This document shows positions 41,591 through 51,938 of a DNA stretch of 64,000 nt, piece after piece. The number at the start of each line of letters is the position of its first letter. Position 1 is the stretch's first letter. Made by a program: the position numbers and the translations under genes. Below the pieces are notes generated by a model. It worked only from the letters and a program-made list of their open reading frames with translations, was not told the origin of the DNA and did not search any database. Location: contig NZ_RSEC01000032.1 in assembly GCF_003937945.1 (NCBI RefSeq), positions 372,001 through 436,000 on the forward strand. Direction: 5' to 3'. This DNA comes from Amycolatopsis eburnea. Lineage in GTDB: Bacteria > Actinomycetota > Actinomycetes > Mycobacteriales > Pseudonocardiaceae.

Positions 41591-42855
41591 CAGTCCTCAC
41601 CTCGCCGGTACGGCTGGCCGTCGGCCTTCGGCGGCCGCAGCCGCTGCGAAGCCACCGCCAGCACGATCAGCGTCACGAAGTGCGCGGTGTACGGGATCAG
41701 GTCGGACGGCAGCGTGTCGTTCGACCAGTAGATCGCGTACAGCACGCCCGCGCCGACGACGCCGAGCCCGGCCGCGATCCACTGCCGCCGGAACAGCTGC
41801 ACGACGACGATCACGCCGACCAGGATGACCGCGCCGTACAGCAGCGCGAGCACCGCTTCGCCGCCGCCGGAGAGCTGCAGGCCGTCCGCGTAGCCGAACA
41901 GCGCCGCGCCGCCGAGCAGGCCGCCCGGCCGCCAGTTGCCGAAGATCATCGCCGCGAGGCCGATGTAGCCGCGGCCGTTGGTCTGGTTCTCCAGGTAGTC
42001 CGCGCCGCCGCGCAGCAGCACCAGCGACGCGCCGCCCATCCCGGCGAAGGCGCCGGAGATCAGCATCGCGATGTACTTGTGCCGGTAGACGTTGACGCCG
42101 AGGGACTCCGCGGCCACCGGGTTCTCGCCGCACGAGCGCAGCCGCAGGCCGAAGCGGGTCCGCCAGAGCACCCAGAAGCTGACCGGCACCAGGATGATCG
42201 CGATCATCGTCAGCGGCGCCACCTCGGTGACCAGGCCGCGCAGGATGCCGGCGACGTCGGAGATGCCGACGCGCTGCTCCTTCTCCAGGTCGCCGAGCCA
42301 GTCCGAGAGGAACGTTGCCGAGTAGGTGTCGAACTTCGGCACCACCGGCGACTGCCGCGGGTTGCCCGACAGCGGCTCGAAGATCAGGTTCGCGAGGTAC
42401 TTCGTGACGCCGAGGCCGAGCAGGTTGATCGCGACGCCGGAGACGATGTGGTTGACGTTGAACGTCACCGTCGCCACCGCGTGCAGCAGGCCGCCGAGCG
42501 CGCCGAAGACGAGCGCGGCCACCAGCCCGGCCCACACGCCGCCGTAGTACGCACCCCAGGCGGCGCCCCAGGTCCCGAGGATCATCATGCCCTCGAGGCC
42601 GATGTTGACCACGCCCGCGCGTTCGGCCCAGAGCCCGCCGAGCCCGCAGAGCAGGATCGGCAGGGCCAGGCGCAACGCGGCCTGCGCGGTGTTCGAGGAC
42701 GTCAGCGCGGACACGCCGGTGGAGTACGACGCCGTCGAGAGGACGGCGATGGCGATGACCGCCCAGATGACCCCGCGCAGCCAGCCCGGGACCCGGGTGC
42801 GCTTGCGCCGCACCGGCATCGTGGTGCCGGACTCCGGTGAAACGTCGGTGATCAC
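41590..42855 (-). CDS. Nucleoside ABC transporter permease 2 (YufQ/NupQ type)
   Basis: A 421-aa membrane protein of the BPD_transp_2 group with about nine to ten helices. The family motifs are LPILLCGLGGLWAERAGVVN, IGLEGMMILGTWGAAW and FNVNHIVSGVAINLLGLG. It pairs with permease 1 to form the membrane channel. GTG 42855 overlaps the stop of permease 1 (GTGA); longer in-frame extension upstream is a shadow. An extra C-terminal hydrophobic segment of about 70 aa ends in a basic tail. Confidence 0.92.
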   Translation of the reverse strand: MITDVSPESGTTMPVRRKRTRVPGWLRGVIWAVIAIAVLSTASYSTGVSALTSSNTAQAALRLALPILLCGLGGLWAERAGVVNIGLEGMMILGTWGAAWGAYYGGVWAGLVAALVFGALGGLLHAVATVTFNVNHIVSGVAINLLGLGVTKYLANLIFEPLSGNPRQSPVVPKFDTYSATFLSDWLGDLEKEQRVGISDVAGILRGLVTEVAPLTMIAIILVPVSFWVLWRTRFGLRLRSCGENPVAAESLGVNVYRHKYIAMLISGAFAGMGGASLVLLRGGADYLENQTNGRGYIGLAAMIFGNWRPGGLLGGAALFGYADGLQLSGGGEAVLALLYGAVILVGVIVVVQLFRRQWIAAGLGVVGAGVLYAIYWSNDTLPSDLIPYTAHFVTLIVLAVASQRLRPPKADGQPYRRGED

Positions 42856-43939
42856 ACCGCACCCCCTTCGGCGACCGAAGCGCCCTTGCGGCCGGCGAGC
42901 GCCCGGCCGACCCGGCGTTGCTCGGCCGCGAGGTCGGCGCGCCGCACGATCTCGTACGCCACGACGACCGACAGCACGATGATGCCCTGCATGATCGTCG
43001 CGATCTCCTTGGACACGTTGATCTGCTCCAGCGACACCGCGGAGGTGTCGAGGAACGCCCACAGCAGCGCGCCGAGCGCGATGCCGCCGGGGTGGTTGCG
43101 GCCCAGCAGCGCGACCGCGATGCCGGTGAAGCCGTACATCTGGGTCGAGGTGATGCCGTAGCTGAAGTCGCGGCCGAGCAGTTCCGGCATCGCGACCAGG
43201 CCGGCGACGCCGCCGGAGAGCAGCATCGCGATCAGCGTCATCTTCTTGGCGTTGACGCCGCCCGCGGCGGCCGCGGTGGTGGATTCGCCGGACGCCTTGA
43301 GCTCGAAGCCGAACCGGGTGCGGTTGAGCATGAACCAGTACGCGCCGCCGATGATCGCGGCGATGAAGACGAACCCGAACAGCGTGCCCGAGCCGAGCGG
43401 GATGCCCGGGATCCGGCCGGACGGCTCGATCACGCGGGTGCCGATGTTGTTGCCGGTCTGCACGCCGAACTGGTCGGCGTTGATGAGGAAAGCGATGATG
43501 CCGCCGACGATCGCGTTGAGCATGATCGTCGCGATCACCTCGCTCACCCCGCGGGTGACCTTGAGGATCGCCGGGATCGCCGCGTACGCCGCACCGGCGA
43601 CCACGGCGACGATCAGGATGACCAGCGTGTGGATCACCGGGGGCAGCTTCAGGGCGCCGCCGGTGATGGCCGCGACGACCGCGGCGAACCGGTACTGGCC
43701 CTCGACGCCGATGTTGAAGAGGTTCATCTGGAAGCCGATGGCCACCGCGAGCCCGGACAGGTAGTAGACCGTCGCCAGGTTCACCGTGTCGACCGCGGTC
43801 GAGCCCTTGAACATCTGGCCGATCATCGTGCCGTACGCCTGCAGCGGGTCGGCGCCCGAGATGATCAGCGCGATCGCCGACAGCAGCACGGCGAAGACGA
43901 TCGCCAGCAGCGGTGGCAGCAGTTTCGTGCGCCAGGACG

Positions 43940-43943
<4 letters not shown>
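42852..43943 (-). CDS. Nucleoside ABC transporter permease 1 (YufP/NupP type)
   Basis: A 363-aa membrane protein with about nine helices: YLSGLAVAIGFQMNLFNIGV, EGQYRFAAVVAAITGG, TIMLNAIVGGIIAFLI and AVALLGRNHPGGIALGALLW. ATG at 43943 overlaps the ATPase stop (ATGA). It is a partner of permease 2 and of the duplicated ATPase. Confidence 0.92.
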
Positions 43944-45511
<1,568 letters not shown>

Positions 45512-45547
45512 GGGCGGGAGAATTCCATATCTCGTCTAAACGCGTGA

Positions 45548-45578
45548 GGGGCCCGGAGGAAAAAATCCTCCGAGCCCC
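45548..45578 (-). terminator. Intra-operon hairpin between the binding-protein and ATPase genes
   Basis: A 13-bp stem (arms GGGGCTCGGAGGA and TCCTCCGGGCCCC with one G-U pair) around a T5 loop, extended by flanking CGCGT/ACGCG. It has no T-tract beyond the stem. It probably protects the 3' end of the abundant binding-protein mRNA and lowers read-through. Confidence 0.7.
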
Positions 45579-45591
45579 GACGCGTGCTGAG

Positions 45592-46743
45592 CTACTTCTG
45601 CGGCTTGTCCGAGACGGTGATCGCGCCCGCGATGATCTGGGCCTTGTACCCGTCGAGGACGTCCTTGATGTCGTCGACCTTGCCACCGGAGGTGGCGTAG
45701 CCGACGCCGTCGACCTTGAGGTCGAACCGCTTCGGCAGGGTCGTCAGGTCGCCCTTGGCGAGCGCCTGGACGTAGTCGAAGACGGCGACGTCGACGCGCT
45801 TGAGCATGGACGTGATGATGACGTCCTTGTCGGCGGCGACGGTCTTCTGGTTGTACTGGTCGGAGTCGACGCCGATGGCCAGCGCGTTGCCCGCCTTGGC
45901 GGCGTCGAACACGCCCTTACCGGAGGCGCCCGCGGCGTGGTAGATCACGTCCGCGCCCTTGGCGATCTCGGCCGCGGCCTTGACGTTGCCCTTCGCCGGG
46001 TCCTGGAACCCGGAGAAGTCACCGGCCGGGGTCAGGTAGTCGTCCTCGATCTTGATCTTGGACGAAACCGTCTTCGCGCCCTGCAGGAAGCCGGCCTCGA
46101 ACTTCTGGATCAGCGGGGTGTTGACCCCGCCGACGAAGCCGACGTGGCAGTTCTTGCTCTTGTACGCGGCGGCGACGCCGGCCAGGAACGAGCCCTGCTC
46201 CTCGGCGAAGACCAGCGGCGTCACGTTCGGGAGCTGGATCGAGTCGTCGTCGACGATCGCGAACTTGGTGTTCGGGTACTTGGCCGCGACGACCTTGACC
46301 GACGGCGCGTACGCGAAGCCGACCGCGATGATCGGGTTCAGGCCCGAGGCGGCCATCTGGTCGAGGCGCTGCTGCTTGGCCGACTCGGCCTCGCTGGCGG
46401 ACGCGGTGCTCTCGTTGACCGTGGTCACGCCGAGCTCGGCCTTCGCCTTGTCGGTGCCCGCGGCGGCGGCGTCGTTGAAGGACGCGTCACCCCGGCCGCC
46501 GACGTCGAACGCCAGGCCGATCTTCAGCTTGCTGCCGTCGACCTTCTCACCGGCCGAAGCCGAGCTGCTCGCCGCGGCGGGCGCGGCGGGCGGCTTCTGC
46601 GCGGTGACGCAGTCGGAACCGCCCGAAGAGGCCGCGGTGTTGTTCGAGCTGCTACCACCGCTGGAGTCCTTGGCGCACCCGGCCAGGGCGAGCACCCCGG
46701 CCATGGCCGCGGCGGCCAGCGCGGTTCCACGCATGCGACGCAA
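45592..46743 (-). CDS. BMP-family nucleoside-binding lipoprotein
   Basis: Surface lipoprotein of about 383 aa, with a signal peptide and lipobox (VLALAGC), a Ser/Asn-rich linker, and a BMP (PnrA/Med-like) domain: KIGLAFDVGGRGDASFNDAA, GFVGGVNTPLIQKFEAGF and DVIYHAAGASGKGVFDAAK. BMP proteins bind purine or pyrimidine nucleosides. The best start is TTG 46743, which has GGGAGGGAG at a normal distance; ATG 46734 is nine bases downstream. It is the first gene of the operon with transporter, cdd and deoA. A -10 box TAGCGT lies at 46855-46860, giving a leader of about 105 nt. Confidence 0.92.
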   Translation of the reverse strand: MRRMRGTALAAAAMAGVLALAGCAKDSSGGSSSNNTAASSGGSDCVTAQKPPAAPAAASSSASAGEKVDGSKLKIGLAFDVGGRGDASFNDAAAAGTDKAKAELGVTTVNESTASASEAESAKQQRLDQMAASGLNPIIAVGFAYAPSVKVVAAKYPNTKFAIVDDDSIQLPNVTPLVFAEEQGSFLAGVAAAYKSKNCHVGFVGGVNTPLIQKFEAGFLQGAKTVSSKIKIEDDYLTPAGDFSGFQDPAKGNVKAAAEIAKGADVIYHAAGASGKGVFDAAKAGNALAIGVDSDQYNQKTVAADKDVIITSMLKRVDVAVFDYVQALAKGDLTTLPKRFDLKVDGVGYATSGGKVDDIKDVLDGYKAQIIAGAITVSDKPQK

Positions 46744-47356
46744 CGTGTTTCTCCCTCCCCGCTGATCCAGCGGATGTCCAGGGCACGACCGGGCCCACTG
46801 CCGGGTCGACTGGTGGACCGTACCCAACGGACAGGAATGCGCCATAGGAACGGCACGCTACGTAACACAAACGTTTACTCGCGCATCGCACGCGCGACGG
46901 AACGTGCACCCTACGTGATCAAAGACGTCACGGGGCGCTGCTTTCGGCGGAATCCCGAGCCGGCGGGACGGCCGAAATGCCGTTTGCCGTGACTCAGTGT
47001 GCCAGTCCGACCGAAGCGTGGACCAGTCCGATCACTCTGTGAGACGCAGGCGGCAAGGCGCCTTCCGAATCGTTTCAGCTGCTCGCCGCCCGATCGGGCG
47101 TCAGCCGGACGAGCGAGCCGACGCGATGCGTCCACAGTGGACCCCTCATGCTGTGACGGCGGCCACAACCGGTGCACACCCAGGTGTCTGGTCCATCACA
47201 GAGAGGAACCCGGAGGTGAGCCGTCCGTCCGGGGCGGGTCTAGCATCCGATTCATCCACGCTCGATGACGTTGACTTCGGCAAGCTCGTACGCACACGGC
47301 GACTGCGGACCTCACGGCCACCGGGCACACAGTCAGACGTTGGAGGCCGTTCACCG
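46744..47356. promoter_or_regulatory. Divergent intergenic region: BMP operon and sdh operon promoters
   Basis: 613 bp without a convincing gene. On the minus strand TAGCGT (46855-46860) is a good -10 for the BMP operon. On the plus strand TAGCAT (47241-47246) is a good -10 for sdhC, giving a leader of about 105 nt. An AT-richer patch (46860-46885) surrounds the BMP promoter. Small open frames here have no family features or ribosome-binding sites. Confidence 0.6.
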
Positions 47357-47800
47357 ATGTCCACCACGGCGAGCACTGCCACCTCGGCAGGGGCGAGCGA
47401 TCGGGCGGGTGCCTCACGCCGGCAGGGAACCTTCTACCGGGGCGACCCCGGCATGTGGTCCTGGGTGCTGCACCGCATCACCGGCGTGCTCACATTCTTC
47501 TTCCTGTTCGTGCACGTGCTCGACACCGCGCTCGTGCGCGTGTCGCCGAACACCTACGACCAGGTCATCGAGACCTACAAGACGCCGATCGTGAACCTCC
47601 TCGAGGTCGGCCTCGTCGGCGCGGTCCTCTTCCACGCGCTGAACGGCATCCGCGTCATGCTGGTCGACTTCTGGTCGAAGGGCCCGAAGCTGCAGAAGGC
47701 GATGCTGTGGGTCATCGGCGTGGTCTGGGTCGTCGTGATGGTCCCCGGTGCCTTCTTCATGCTGAAGCGCACCGCCGAAACGCTCTTCGGGGGTAACTGA
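47357..47800 (+). CDS. sdhC: Succinate dehydrogenase cytochrome b-556 subunit
   Basis: A 147-aa membrane anchor with three helices. FYRGDPGMWSWVLHRITGVL and FLFVHVLDTALV carry the SdhC signature (His ligand in HRITG and a downstream His in FHALNGIRV). It holds heme b and the quinone site with SdhD. ATG 47357 has TTGGAGG upstream; an in-frame extension to 46997 is rejected because it crosses the promoter region. First gene of sdhCDAB. Confidence 0.93.
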   Translation: MSTTASTATSAGASDRAGASRRQGTFYRGDPGMWSWVLHRITGVLTFFFLFVHVLDTALVRVSPNTYDQVIETYKTPIVNLLEVGLVGAVLFHALNGIRVMLVDFWSKGPKLQKAMLWVIGVVWVVVMVPGAFFMLKRTAETLFGGN

Positions 47801-47801
47801 C

Positions 47802-48215
47802 ATGGCCGACCTCGCCCTCGCGAACCCGCGCGCGCCGAAGCGCCCCGCCGCGCGCCGGAGCAACTTCGAGCTCTACAGCTGGCTGTTCATGCGGATCTCC
47901 GGCCTGGCGCTGGTCATCCTGGTGCTCGGCCACCTGCTGATCATGAACATCCTCGACGGCGGTGTGCACCGGATCAACTGGGGCTTCGTCGCCGGCCGCT
48001 GGGCTTCGCCGTTCTGGCAGTTCTGGGACCTGGCCATGCTCTGGCTCGCCGAGATCCACGGCGGCAACGGCCTGCGCACCATCATCGACGACTACGCGCG
48101 CAAGGACAGCACGCGGTTCTGGCTGAAGATCGTGCTGTACGTCTCGATGGTGCTGATCCTGGCCGTCGGCACGATGGTGATCTTCACCTTCGACCCGAAC
48201 ATGCCCGCGAACTGA
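47802..48215 (+). CDS. sdhD: Succinate dehydrogenase hydrophobic membrane anchor subunit
   Basis: A 137-aa protein with three helices (ISGLALVILVLGHLLIMNI; the FWDLAMLWLAEIHG segment with the likely heme or quinone His; VLYVSMVLILAVGTMVIF). It starts 1 nt after the sdhC stop. It forms the membrane part of complex II with SdhC. Confidence 0.92.
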   Translation: MADLALANPRAPKRPAARRSNFELYSWLFMRISGLALVILVLGHLLIMNILDGGVHRINWGFVAGRWASPFWQFWDLAMLWLAEIHGGNGLRTIIDDYARKDSTRFWLKIVLYVSMVLILAVGTMVIFTFDPNMPAN

Positions 48216-48234
48216 CCCCCGGAGACCTCCCACC

Positions 48235-49989
48235 ATGCAGTTCCACAAGTACGACGTGGTGATCGTCGGCGCCGGCGGCGCCGGGATGCGCGCGGCCATC
48301 GAGTCCGGCCAGCGCGCCCGCACCGCGGTCCTCACCAAGCTCTACCCGACCCGGTCCCACACCGGCGCGGCCCAGGGCGGCATGTGCGCCGCGCTGGCGA
48401 ACGTCGAAGAGGACAACTGGGAGTGGCACACCTTCGACACGGTCAAGGGCGGCGACTACCTCGTCGACCAGGACGCCGCGGAGATCATGGCCAAGGAGGC
48501 CATCGACGCGGTGCTCGACCTGGAGAAGATGGGCCTGCCGTTCAACCGCACGCCCGAGGGCAAGATCGACCAGCGCCGCTTCGGCGGGCACACGCGTGAC
48601 CACGGCAAGGCCGCGGTGCGCCGCGCCTGCTACGCCGCGGACCGCACCGGTCACATGATCCTGCAGACGCTGTACCAGAACTGCGTCAAGTACGGCACGG
48701 AGTTCTTCAACGAGTTCTACGTGCTCGACCTGATCCTGTCCGAGGACGAGAACGGCAACCCGGTCGCCTCCGGCGTCGTCGCCTACGAGCTGGCCACCGG
48801 CGAGCTGCACGTCTTCCAGGCGAAGTCGATCGTGTTCGCCACCGGCGGCGCGGGCAAGATCTTCAAGACGACGTCGAACGCGCACACCCTCACCGGTGAC
48901 GGCCTCGGCATCATCTTCCGCAAGGGCCTGCCGCTGGAGGACATGGAGTTCTTCCAGTTCCACCCGACCGGCCTCGCGGGCCTGGGGATCCTGATCTCGG
49001 AAGCCGTCCGCGGCGAGGGCGGGATCCTGCGCAACGCCTCCGGCGAGCGGTTCATGGAGCGCTACGCCCCCACCATCAAGGACCTCGCGCCGCGCGACAT
49101 CGTGGCGCGCTCGATGGTGCAGGAAGTGCTGCAGGGCCGCGGGTGCGGCCCGAACAAGGACTACGTCGTCCTGGACGTCACGCACCTGCCGGTGGAGGTC
49201 CTCGAGACCAAGCTGCCGGACATCACCGAGTTCTCGCGCACCTACCTGGGCGTCGACCCGGTGAAGGAGCCGGTGCCGGTGTTCCCGACCTGCCACTACG
49301 TGATGGGCGGGATCCCGACCAACGTGCACGGCGAAGCGCTGCGGGACAACGAGAACGTCATCCCGGGTCTGTACGCGGCGGGCGAGGTCGCGTGCGTGTC
49401 CGTGCACGGCTCGAACCGCCTGGGCACGAACTCGCTGCTCGACATCAACGTGTTCGGCCGCCGCGCCGGTATCGCGGCCGCGGAGTACGCGCTGGCGCAC
49501 GAGCACGTCGAGCTGCCGGAGAACCCGACCGCGCTGGTCGAGGAGCAGCTCGCGGGCCTGCTGTCGGAGCACGGCGACGAGCGCGTCGCCGACATCCGCA
49601 AGGAAATGCAGCAGACGATGGACTCGCACGCGTCGGTGTACCGGACCGAGGACACGCTGAAGCAGGCGCTGACCGACGTCCAGGCGCTGAAGGAGCGGTA
49701 CCAGCGGATCACCGTGTCGGACAAGGGCAAGCGCTACAACACCGACCTCCTCGAGGCCGTCGAGCTGGGCTTCCTGCTGGAGCTGGCCGAGGTCCTGGTG
49801 GTCGGCGCCCTGGCCCGCAAGGAGTCCCGCGGCGGCCACGCCCGCGAGGACTACCCGAACCGCGACGACACGAACTTCATGCGGCACACCATGGCCTACA
49901 AGCAGGGCACGGGTCTGTCGTCCGACATCCGGCTGGACTACAAGCCGGTCACCTTCACCCGCTACGAGCCGATGGAGCGGAAGTACTGA
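48235..49989 (+). CDS. sdhA: Succinate dehydrogenase flavoprotein subunit
   Basis: A 584-aa subunit with covalently bound FAD. The Rossmann motif is VVIVGAGGAGMRAAIE, the flavin-linking His is in TRSHTGAAQGG, and the active-site segments are FGGHTRDHGKAAVR, EFFQFHPTGL, GGIPTNVHGE and GSNRLGTNSLLD. Succinate is oxidised to fumarate on the cytoplasmic face. Its stop overlaps the sdhB start (TGATG). Confidence 0.97.
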   Translation: MQFHKYDVVIVGAGGAGMRAAIESGQRARTAVLTKLYPTRSHTGAAQGGMCAALANVEEDNWEWHTFDTVKGGDYLVDQDAAEIMAKEAIDAVLDLEKMGLPFNRTPEGKIDQRRFGGHTRDHGKAAVRRACYAADRTGHMILQTLYQNCVKYGTEFFNEFYVLDLILSEDENGNPVASGVVAYELATGELHVFQAKSIVFATGGAGKIFKTTSNAHTLTGDGLGIIFRKGLPLEDMEFFQFHPTGLAGLGILISEAVRGEGGILRNASGERFMERYAPTIKDLAPRDIVARSMVQEVLQGRGCGPNKDYVVLDVTHLPVEVLETKLPDITEFSRTYLGVDPVKEPVPVFPTCHYVMGGIPTNVHGEALRDNENVIPGLYAAGEVACVSVHGSNRLGTNSLLDINVFGRRAGIAAAEYALAHEHVELPENPTALVEEQLAGLLSEHGDERVADIRKEMQQTMDSHASVYRTEDTLKQALTDVQALKERYQRITVSDKGKRYNTDLLEAVELGFLLELAEVLVVGALARKESRGGHAREDYPNRDDTNFMRHTMAYKQGTGLSSDIRLDYKPVTFTRYEPMERKY

Positions 49990-50759
49990 TGACTAGCGTT
50001 GCCGAAGCTCCTGCTGCTTCTTCGGACTCGGACCACACCCCGATCACGGTCACGCTGAAGATCCTCCGGTTCAACCCGGAGGTCGACACCGAGCCGCACT
50101 GGGAGTCCTACGACGTCCCGGCGCAGCGCACCGACCGGCTGCTGAACCTGCTGTTCTACGTCAAGGACTACATCGACGGGACGTTCTCGTTCCGCCGCTC
50201 GTGCGCGCACGGCGTGTGCGGGTCCGACGCGATGCAGATCAACGGCATCAACCGCCTGGCCTGCAAGGTCCTGATGAAGGACCTGCTGTCGAAGGACGGC
50301 AAGCAGACGACGATCACGATCGCCCCGATCAAGGGCCTGACGACGTTGAAGGACCTCTACGTCGACATGGACCCGTTCTTCGAGGCGTACCGCGCGATCA
50401 AGCCGTACCTGATCACGTACGGCAACGAGCCGACGCGCGAGCGGATCCAGTCGCAGGCGGACCGGGACCGGTTCGACGACACGACCAAGTGCATCCTGTG
50501 CGCGTGCTGCACGTCGTCGTGCCCGGTGTACTGGAACGACGGCTCGTACTTCGGGCCCGCGGCGATCGTGAACGCCCACCGGTTCATCTTCGACTCCCGG
50601 GATGAGGGGGCGGAGGAGCGGCTGGACATCCTGAACGATGGTGAAGGTGTTTGGCGCTGCCGGACGACGTTCAACTGCACGGACGCGTGCCCGCGCGGCA
50701 TCCAGGTGACAAAGGCGATCCAGGAAGTGAAGCGCGCCCTGCTGTTCAAGCGCGTCTGA
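49989..50759 (+). CDS. sdhB: Succinate dehydrogenase iron-sulfur subunit
   Basis: A 256-aa protein with three clusters: [2Fe-2S] in RRSCAHGVCGSDAM with a further Cys in RLACK, [4Fe-4S] in CILCACCTSSCP, and [3Fe-4S] in CRTTFNCTDACPRGI. It passes electrons from SdhA to the membrane quinone site. Last gene of the sdh operon; a hairpin repeat follows 15 nt after the stop. Confidence 0.97.
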   Translation: MTSVAEAPAASSDSDHTPITVTLKILRFNPEVDTEPHWESYDVPAQRTDRLLNLLFYVKDYIDGTFSFRRSCAHGVCGSDAMQINGINRLACKVLMKDLLSKDGKQTTITIAPIKGLTTLKDLYVDMDPFFEAYRAIKPYLITYGNEPTRERIQSQADRDRFDDTTKCILCACCTSSCPVYWNDGSYFGPAAIVNAHRFIFDSRDEGAEERLDILNDGEGVWRCRTTFNCTDACPRGIQVTKAIQEVKRALLFKRV

Positions 50760-50773
50760 CGCTCCGCGAAGAT

Positions 50774-50824
50774 CCGTGAAGGCCTCCTTACCGGCATTTT
50801 TGCCTGGGAAGGAGGCCTTCACGG
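50774..50824. repeat. Hairpin repeat GTGAAGGCCTCCTT, copy 1 (after sdhB)
   Basis: Arms CCGTGAAGGCCTCCTT (50774-50789) and AAGGAGGCCTTCACGG (50809-50824) pair exactly; the inner part with ATTTTT pairs imperfectly. It is almost identical to 51881-51931. Probably the sdh terminator. Confidence 0.85.
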
Positions 50825-50834
50825 CTTTCGGCAG

Positions 50835-50861
50835 TTATCCACAACGGGGCGGTTGTCCACA
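50835..50861. promoter_or_regulatory. Two DnaA boxes
   Basis: TTATCCACA (50835-50843) and TTGTCCACA (50853-50861), same orientation, 18 bp apart start to start. Both match the actinobacterial DnaA-box consensus exactly. No dnaA, dnaN or AT-rich unwinding region is nearby, so this is not an origin. Confidence 0.75.
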
Positions 50862-50914
50862 GGCTGGTGAGTTGGGGCTGGTGCCCCGTGGGCCTTGGTC
50901 AGGACGATGGGACG

Positions 50915-51877
50915 GTGCCGAGACAAGGAAGACGCGCGAGTCATCTGTTGTCGCTCCGCGAACGGAGCCACAACGGTGTCGCGCGGGCCGCGGATCTGGA
51001 ATCCGCCGGGATCGACAGCAAGACCATCTACCGCCGGTGCCTTCCCGGCGGGCCGTGGCGACGGCTGCTCCCCGGCATAATCCTGCTCCACAACAACGAA
51101 CCGACCGCGGATCAGCCCGCCACGGCAGCGTTGCTCTACGCCGGAGCCGGTGCGCAGATAACCGGCACGGAAGCGTGCCGACGCCACGGCCTGCGAGCAG
51201 CTCAGCTGCCGACAGACGATCTGCATCTGCTGATTCCCCACCAGCGCAAGGTCCGCAGCACCGGTTTCGTCACCATCGAACGCACGCTGCGGCTGCCGGC
51301 TCCGGTGGTCCGGAACGGCTTTCCGCTCGCTCCGCTGGTCCGTTCCACGACGGACGCGGTGCGCCGGCTCCAAGACCTGGAACAGAGCACCCGGCTGCTG
51401 ATCGAAGCGATCCAGCGCGGTCGGTGCGCACCTGCCGCACTGCTGTGGGAGTTGAACGCCGGAACGCAACGGGGAACTGCGGTTGCGCGACGACTGCTGA
51501 CCGACTGGACGGACGTCCGATCGATGGCCGAAGTGCGGGCAAAGGCCCTGAGCGATCGCCTGGCGGTGCCGCCGAGTCACTGGAACGTCAATCTCTACGA
51601 CGCCACCGGCCAGTACATCGCTTGTCCCGACGCGTGGTGGGACGACGTCGGCCTCGCCTGGGAGATCGACTCGTTCGAATTTCACTTCGCCCGCACCGAC
51701 TACGCCCGCACGCTGGAGCGGAACACGAGATACGCGGCAGCCGGGATCTCGGTCGTCCAATCCCTGCCTGCCGACCTCACCCGCGATCCCACCGGCGTCA
51801 TGGCCATGTTGGACAAGGCCTATCGCACAGCCCATGCGAGCCCACGCCCGTCCGTCCACCTGGCTCAGACGGCCTAA
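50915..51877 (+). CDS. AbiEi-like/DUF559-type protein between two hairpin repeats
   Basis: A 320-aa protein. The N terminus resembles the AbiEi antitoxin winged-helix domain (NGVARAADLESAGIDSKTIY, CLPGGPWRRLLPGIILLHNN). The C-terminal part (NLYDATGQYIACPDAWW, LAWEIDSFEFHF, LERNTRYAAAGI) has a restriction-endonuclease-like (DUF559/Vsr-type) pattern with D-x(n)-E-x-D. Such fused proteins are common and multi-copy in actinomycetes; I know no proven function. GTG 50915 has GGACG upstream; a GTG at 50867 is in frame. No AbiEii toxin gene is next to it. Confidence 0.75.
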   Translation: MPRQGRRASHLLSLRERSHNGVARAADLESAGIDSKTIYRRCLPGGPWRRLLPGIILLHNNEPTADQPATAALLYAGAGAQITGTEACRRHGLRAAQLPTDDLHLLIPHQRKVRSTGFVTIERTLRLPAPVVRNGFPLAPLVRSTTDAVRRLQDLEQSTRLLIEAIQRGRCAPAALLWELNAGTQRGTAVARRLLTDWTDVRSMAEVRAKALSDRLAVPPSHWNVNLYDATGQYIACPDAWWDDVGLAWEIDSFEFHFARTDYARTLERNTRYAAAGISVVQSLPADLTRDPTGVMAMLDKAYRTAHASPRPSVHLAQTA

Positions 51878-51880
51878 ATG

Positions 51881-51931
51881 CCGTGAAGGCCTCCTTACCG
51901 GCATTTTTGCCCGGTAAGGAGGCCTTCACGG
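51881..51931. repeat. Hairpin repeat GTGAAGGCCTCCTT, copy 2 (after the AbiEi-like gene)
   Basis: Arms of 23 bp (51881-51903 and about 51908-51931, one extra C in the right arm) with a short T-rich loop. It lies 3 nt after one stop and 7 nt before the convergent subtilase stop. It can terminate both genes. Confidence 0.88.
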
Positions 51932-51938
51932 CAATTGG

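Noticed and set aside
46744..47356. A gene or extended N terminus upstream of sdhC (frame open from 46997)
   Set aside because: The ATG at 47357 has a good ribosome-binding site and gives a normal SdhC. The -10 box at 47241 lies inside the extension.
50835..50861. Chromosome origin suggested by DnaA boxes
   Set aside because: Only two boxes, no dnaA/dnaN/gyrB neighbours and no AT-rich unwinding stretch.
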